Positions 49,401-55,400 of a DNA stretch of 64,000 nt are shown here, one piece after another; the first letter of the stretch is position 1, and every line of letters begins with the position of its first letter. The DNA lies in the NCBI RefSeq assembly GCF_021462225.1, contig NC_061808.1, forward strand, positions 16,715,119-16,779,118, given 5' to 3'. Below the pieces are notes generated by a model. That model saw nothing but the letters and a program-made list of their open reading frames with translations, did not search any database and was not told where the DNA came from. The DNA is from Girardinichthys multiradiatus (Eukaryota > Chordata > Actinopteri > Cyprinodontiformes > Goodeidae). The translations under genes and the position numbers were made by a program.

Positions 49401-52400
49401 TCTGAAAGGCTAACAGGAGTAGCAGTGAACGTCAGCCTGGCTTGAATCAGACCTAGTGTAATTAACTGTTGCCTGGAGTGAGACCATGTGAGTTGAGTTA
49501 TTAAAGTATGCAGACCACAGTTTAAGGGGTTAGGAAGCTGTGTTATTGTACAAAGTTACCTGTGTTTTCAGTGTTCAGTGTGTGTTACATTTTCCTGCTA
49601 TACAAAGATAGGATTTTCCAGTGTTTGTTGGATGTTTTCTGTTCTTGTCATGATTTTAAGGCGTTTGAGTTTTGTTTGGACATTGTTCATGATTGCTTGT
49701 GTTTTCCATGTGGTGCTTTAGTTCATTTCCTTTAAGTTTAGCTTCTTGTTCTGATTATAGCACATTGTAGTTCTGTTACTTCTATCCTTTGGTTTCATTG
49801 TCATGATCATGTTTTGTTTTCATTCTCTGCCTCAGCAATCAGTGTCATTCAGTCCACCTGCACCATGTCACTCAGGCTCCCTGTTTCACCCATATATATA
49901 TTCCTCTGTTCTGTTTGCTCCTTGCAACAACCATTTCCACAACCGTTTGTTTCATGCCAAGTCAGCTGTTGTTCATGCATGGATTTTTTGCCTCTGCTCA
50001 ATGTTTTCACCCACCGCCTGTCTGCCTTTAAGTTTTTTTAATATTTTGTATTAAATCTTTTTCTCTGACCAATCTGCTCCTGCCTCTCTGTGTTTGGGTA
50101 CATTCCAAAAAGCCACTTTCTCTGACAGTTATTCTGTGATTTGCTTTCTTCTCTTAGTACACATAGCTTTTTTGAGTTGTATTTTTTTTTATGTCTGTGC
50201 CTAATCACAAGATCAACCCAAAATGTGGTGTCATCTGCCACAACAGACTAGGGGTTTGAGAAGACAGGGCTTACACACAAAAAAAAAACACAGAAGCACT
50301 AATCCAGGAGCACTTTCTATGCAAACAAATATAAAAAGTTAATGACAGTAGTAGCTCCCTTAGGGGCTTCATCTGGGAGAGAAATGCAGCTAAGCGGTAT
50401 TTAGGTTGAAAGAAAGCACATACATTAGTCACAGCAAAAGCTTAACCAATAGTTAGGAGAGAGACAAGACGAAGTGAATCATCTATAGAATAAGAACAAT
50501 AAGTTCTTGGCAGCAGAAGCTTAGCCAGTACCCTCCTTCAGGAAACTGGCACAGCTAAACAGACCAAATGCAGTTTCTATTTAGAAAAAAAAAACAAAGA
50601 GGAAACATAAAGTTAAAAAAGCTGAAATAACAGCAAATGATGGAAAATTGGAGAGTAGTATGAGAATGTAGCAAAGAGATGAAAGGTGGTTATTCTAGAA
50701 CATAGGTGGCTATAGGCAGCCCAAGCCTATAGCAACGTACTACACTATATTACCAAAAGTATTTGTATGTCTACTTTTAAATGTACATGAACTTTGATGA
50801 CATCCTTTTCTTAATCTATAAGGTCCAATTTGTTGATGGACCCACTGTTGTCACCAATGGCAACTTTAACTATTCTGTAAACATCTTCCACAAGGTTTAT
50901 GGGGTGTGTTTGTATTTGTATGAGAAAACCAGATTTGCAGCCCCTGCTCTAATTCATCCCAAAGGTGTTCAAGAAAGTTGAGGTCAGGATTTTGTGCAGG
51001 CCAGTCAAGTGTCTCCACACCAAAACTTATACACCTTCAGCCATGAAAGGGATTGTAGCACCAGAATTCATTGATTTATTGGTTTTATCCAATACTTTTG
51101 GCAATTTAGTGTAACTACAGAGATAGCTCGGGATCACCTAAGCGACTTTATAACTACAAAGCTGATGAACTATAAACCTAATCAAAAAGGAAAATTGTAA
51201 GCCTTGTCCTAAATGTAGATAGGTTGTCTGCCTAACAGACTAAAGCCTGACAACTAAAAGATCTGCCTCCCATTCAACGTTTAGAAACTCTAGGAACTAC
51301 CTCCAGTCTGGGAGTGCTTAGACTCTGTAGGTAACATATGGAACAATCAGATCTCCAATGTTTGATAGATCTTGATTATTAGGGGTTTTATATCTGAGAA
51401 GGAGAATTTTCAATTCTGTTCTGGATTTAACAGGGAGCCAATGATGAGAAGCTAAAATAGCAAATATTTGATCTCTTTTTAATTTTCACCAGAGCTAATG
51501 CTGCAGTGTTATGGATCAGCTGGAGGTTTTTAACTGCACTTTGTGGACTTCCTCATAGTAAAGAATAACAATAGTCCAGCCTTGAAGTAAAAAATGCAGA
51601 GTATTAGTCTTGCACTCTGCAAATCAGGGCTTTAAGAAGAGCAGTTAGAAAAAAAACACTGTTGAAATAAAGCCATAAGAATTCCTATGTGTAGTTTGCT
51701 ACAAGCCATGTAGGGAACACAACAAACTTGTGGTTGAAGGAGCTTTGGTCAGATTAGAGCAACATTTAACATTTTGACTTACAGGCAAAACACTTGGTTC
51801 AGAAGAAAACTAACACAGTGCATCACCTTAAACACGCCATCCCTACAGAGAGACATGGTGGTGGCAGAATCATGCTTTGGAGATGCTTTTCTTTAGCTGT
51901 TGTATTGCTCTTGCATCTTATACTGCTCTATACTTACTCTCACTCACTTAAAACTGTGCACATATATTTATATTATATTGTAGATATGTTTATACTTTTT
52001 AATTTGTATTGTATTGCACTGACTACGCCAAAACAAATTCCTTGTATGTCCAAAAACATACTTGGCAATAAAGCTTTTCTGATTCTGATTCTGATTCTGA
52101 TTCTGAACCTAGTGATATTTGATGGGAAGATGCAAACTACAGGGCTAACTACAGGACAATCATGGAGGCAAACCTGTTAGAGGCTACAAAAGCCTTACAA
52201 CCAGTGCAAAGTTTGACCTTCCAGCAAGTCAATAAAATAAATTGGATTACAGCATATTCATCTGTAAGAATGGTACAGCTAATATCATGCACAGACACTA
52301 TCCAACCAATCTGATTGACTTTTAACAATTTTGCACAGAAGAATGGGCACAGATTTCAGGGGTAAAATGCACTTTTTACAAAACCTTGTCAGTTTATCAC

Positions 52401-55400
52401 ATACTGTATAATTATAGAAGTACATTTACCTATTTTTTTGTAAAGTGAAAAATATGAAGTTGTTCAAGGAGGTGAAAAACTTTTGCAAAGCACTGTAAAT
52501 TTCAGTATCGGTTCTTGAGAATCTGGGAATCCTAAGTATCAATCAGATCACTTTCCCAGCCATATCAACAATCAAAGTTCAAAGTTGTATTGGATGTATC
52601 CCCCGCTTGGTGTGCGTTAGCCCTCCCTGCACTCTCCCTGGCCATATTTGAGAGGTGTCAATGAAAAGATGCTGTCATTCTGCTTGCAGGGCCCAAATGA
52701 AACTCTATGCACATGTTGCTGAGACATTCCTGTGGTTGTACTGGACTTTCCTTCAGTCTCCACACCCCTTTTTACGTACACATATGCTATGCTTTACAAA
52801 GCGATGCAGTGGTGACTTGAACTCATGACATATAAACAGTTAGGCTCCGATAAAGATGTGGCATTGGGGGGCAGTCATGATCTGTCTTAAAGGTTTTATA
52901 TTTGGAACCTCATATTCATATGAGTCAGATATGAAATGACAGCTTGATTTGAATTTTTTAGATTACTTGCCCATTTCTCTGTTTAGGTCTGCTACAATTT
53001 ACAAGCCAGACCCATAGAGGGTGTAGCTGACTGAGACAAACGTGATTAATGCTCATACCTTCATGCTCTTACAAGAAAACTAAAAGTTCTCACTGTTGAA
53101 AGATAATGGTCTGATCACATGAGATTCCCACGCAAACTAACTCATCTGCTGCCAGTTAAACTGTTACATACAAAAATCTTAAAGAAATAATTGCACTCAC
53201 AAACAGAGAGGCTTTACTGGCATAAAACATGCCTTAACAAGCCTTGATATTAGAAACACTAAGACGTTGTCTCCCTGACGACCTAATAAAGACTGTATAG
53301 TTATTGTAGGTGCTCAATGTCCAAATCATTTGTCAGATAGATTTTAGTGTGTTGCCTACACTGCCCTCTTGTGGTAGAAATATTATTGCAGCTTACTACA
53401 ACTTTAAAGAACCCATACTCTACTATACACATTATTTTTTGGAGGCTTTTACTTGAATGTTACAACCTGCTGCAACTTTATGTGCTTAATACAGCATTTT
53501 AACCCCTGTCTATTTGTGCGCAATGTAATGCAAGTAACACTCAAAAGTTTAATGTAGCATTGCATTGTTAAAAAAAGTAATGGAGTCAATTTCCTTTCCA
53601 GAATGTCAGGGGTAATTCTCTTTCCTGTGTTAAAAAATAAATAATCACCAAATAAACAGTGGCCAATGTTCCATCTTTAACAGATAAGCATGCTTGGGTA
53701 CTGCCAGAATATAGACATACAGAATATCAGATAATGGATTAGTGTTGGAACATCATTCAAAGACTGGTTGCACTGGTGTGTAGGATGTGTGAAATAGACT
53801 GTTCTAGGAAACCAAGAGAATGAAATCTCTTTTTGCCTATTTGTGTGTAGTTGTATATAAATGAGACAAACTATAAGAGACTTACTGAAAAAGTGTGTGT
53901 TAGCGAAGATGCAAGTCATTTGCTGTTTGTGTCATTTTTGCTGGCGTTACTTGTCACTTTGCTCTGATTCAGATTGTATTGTTTTTTTCTGGGAGCTTTA
54001 GGATTAAGCTACTTTTAGGGTTGTGTATGTGTGTGTAAAAAATACTAAGACAGTTTAGCATTCAGGCTCTGGGTTCTTTGGAAATTTTGCTCTTTCATTG
54101 TTAATTTGGCAAACGAGAAATATCTTTGCCACAATATATACCACTAATTTGTACTAACGCTGAATAAGGAAACATAAGAAAGGCAGCAGAGTAGAGATTC
54201 CCCCATTAGGATTTATTGTCAACATAACAAATTCAGTCATTCAATTTGCCAAAAACTAATTTCCAGTTTGATACTTCATTAAAGTAAATCAATGCAATTA
54301 TTTGTTTGAAAAATCTGTAACTTTTAAATGTAATTAAATAGCACACTACATTTAATCAGTAGCATACTCACTTACCATAGACCTTCTGGATGCTGCAGTC
54401 TCTCCCATCTGTTTTTATTGACAGTGAAAGACATTTTGTGTGGCTGCATGCACTGCTAGTAGTACTGTTGCCTTAGAGCAAGAAGGTCCTGAGTTTGAAT
54501 CATGGCCTGGAGTTTGCATGTTCTCCCCATGCCTGTGAGGGTTCTCCAGTGTCCTCCCACACTGCAAAAACATGCATGTTAGATTAACTTGAGTGTGTGT
54601 CTGCATGGTTGTTTGTCCCGTGTGTCTCTGTGTTGCCCTTTCCTGCCTCTCATCCATTGGCCACTGGAGAGTGTGGCTGTAATTAATCATGTGTGAACAA
54701 AACTTATAGGACCATATTTTGTCTTGCTTTATACACTTAGCACATTGTACTATATGTATTTAATGATTAGTGTTTCAGCTGATCTCTGCTTTGTACTATA
54801 CTAAGAGCTGTTGTGAGATGCTTAAGCACAGTGCTGAGCAGGTCACATGACACAGTTTGCAGCAGCAGCTAATGCAGCCTGTCTTAACTATAAATACTAA
54901 TGTATTTATGGGTAATAATACAAGGAGTATAATGCAAGCTGTGCTCCTAATATTAGACACTAACTTTAAAAAGTTGGTGAAATGTAAAAAACAAATGTAT
55001 GTTTAGTCAGCAAGTTCAATACGGATTTTTAAAAAATGTCTCAAGACAGGACCCTTAGTCAATGCTTGGGATTGGATTAGGACATCCCAACCACAGAGTG
55101 CTCTTAGACTTGAGATCACAGTCAACTTATCATTAGTTCAAACAAGTCTTGAATAGCACAGTCCTAGAGTGCTCAACTCTTTCTGAAAGTTCCTCTGGGG
55201 TTTTGTTGTCATTTGTTTGAGGAGCTTCAAACTTATTTGCTTCACCGATCACAAAGATGTCTTATTTCTTGTGTACAACCTTCCTTAGAATAGTCTGTCA
55301 TAAAGTTCACACAAATCCCACAGATACTTGCTGAATCAGAAACACACCAGTCTACAAAAATGTGTAAATATTATATCTTAGTTAGACATTTTCACTGTAA

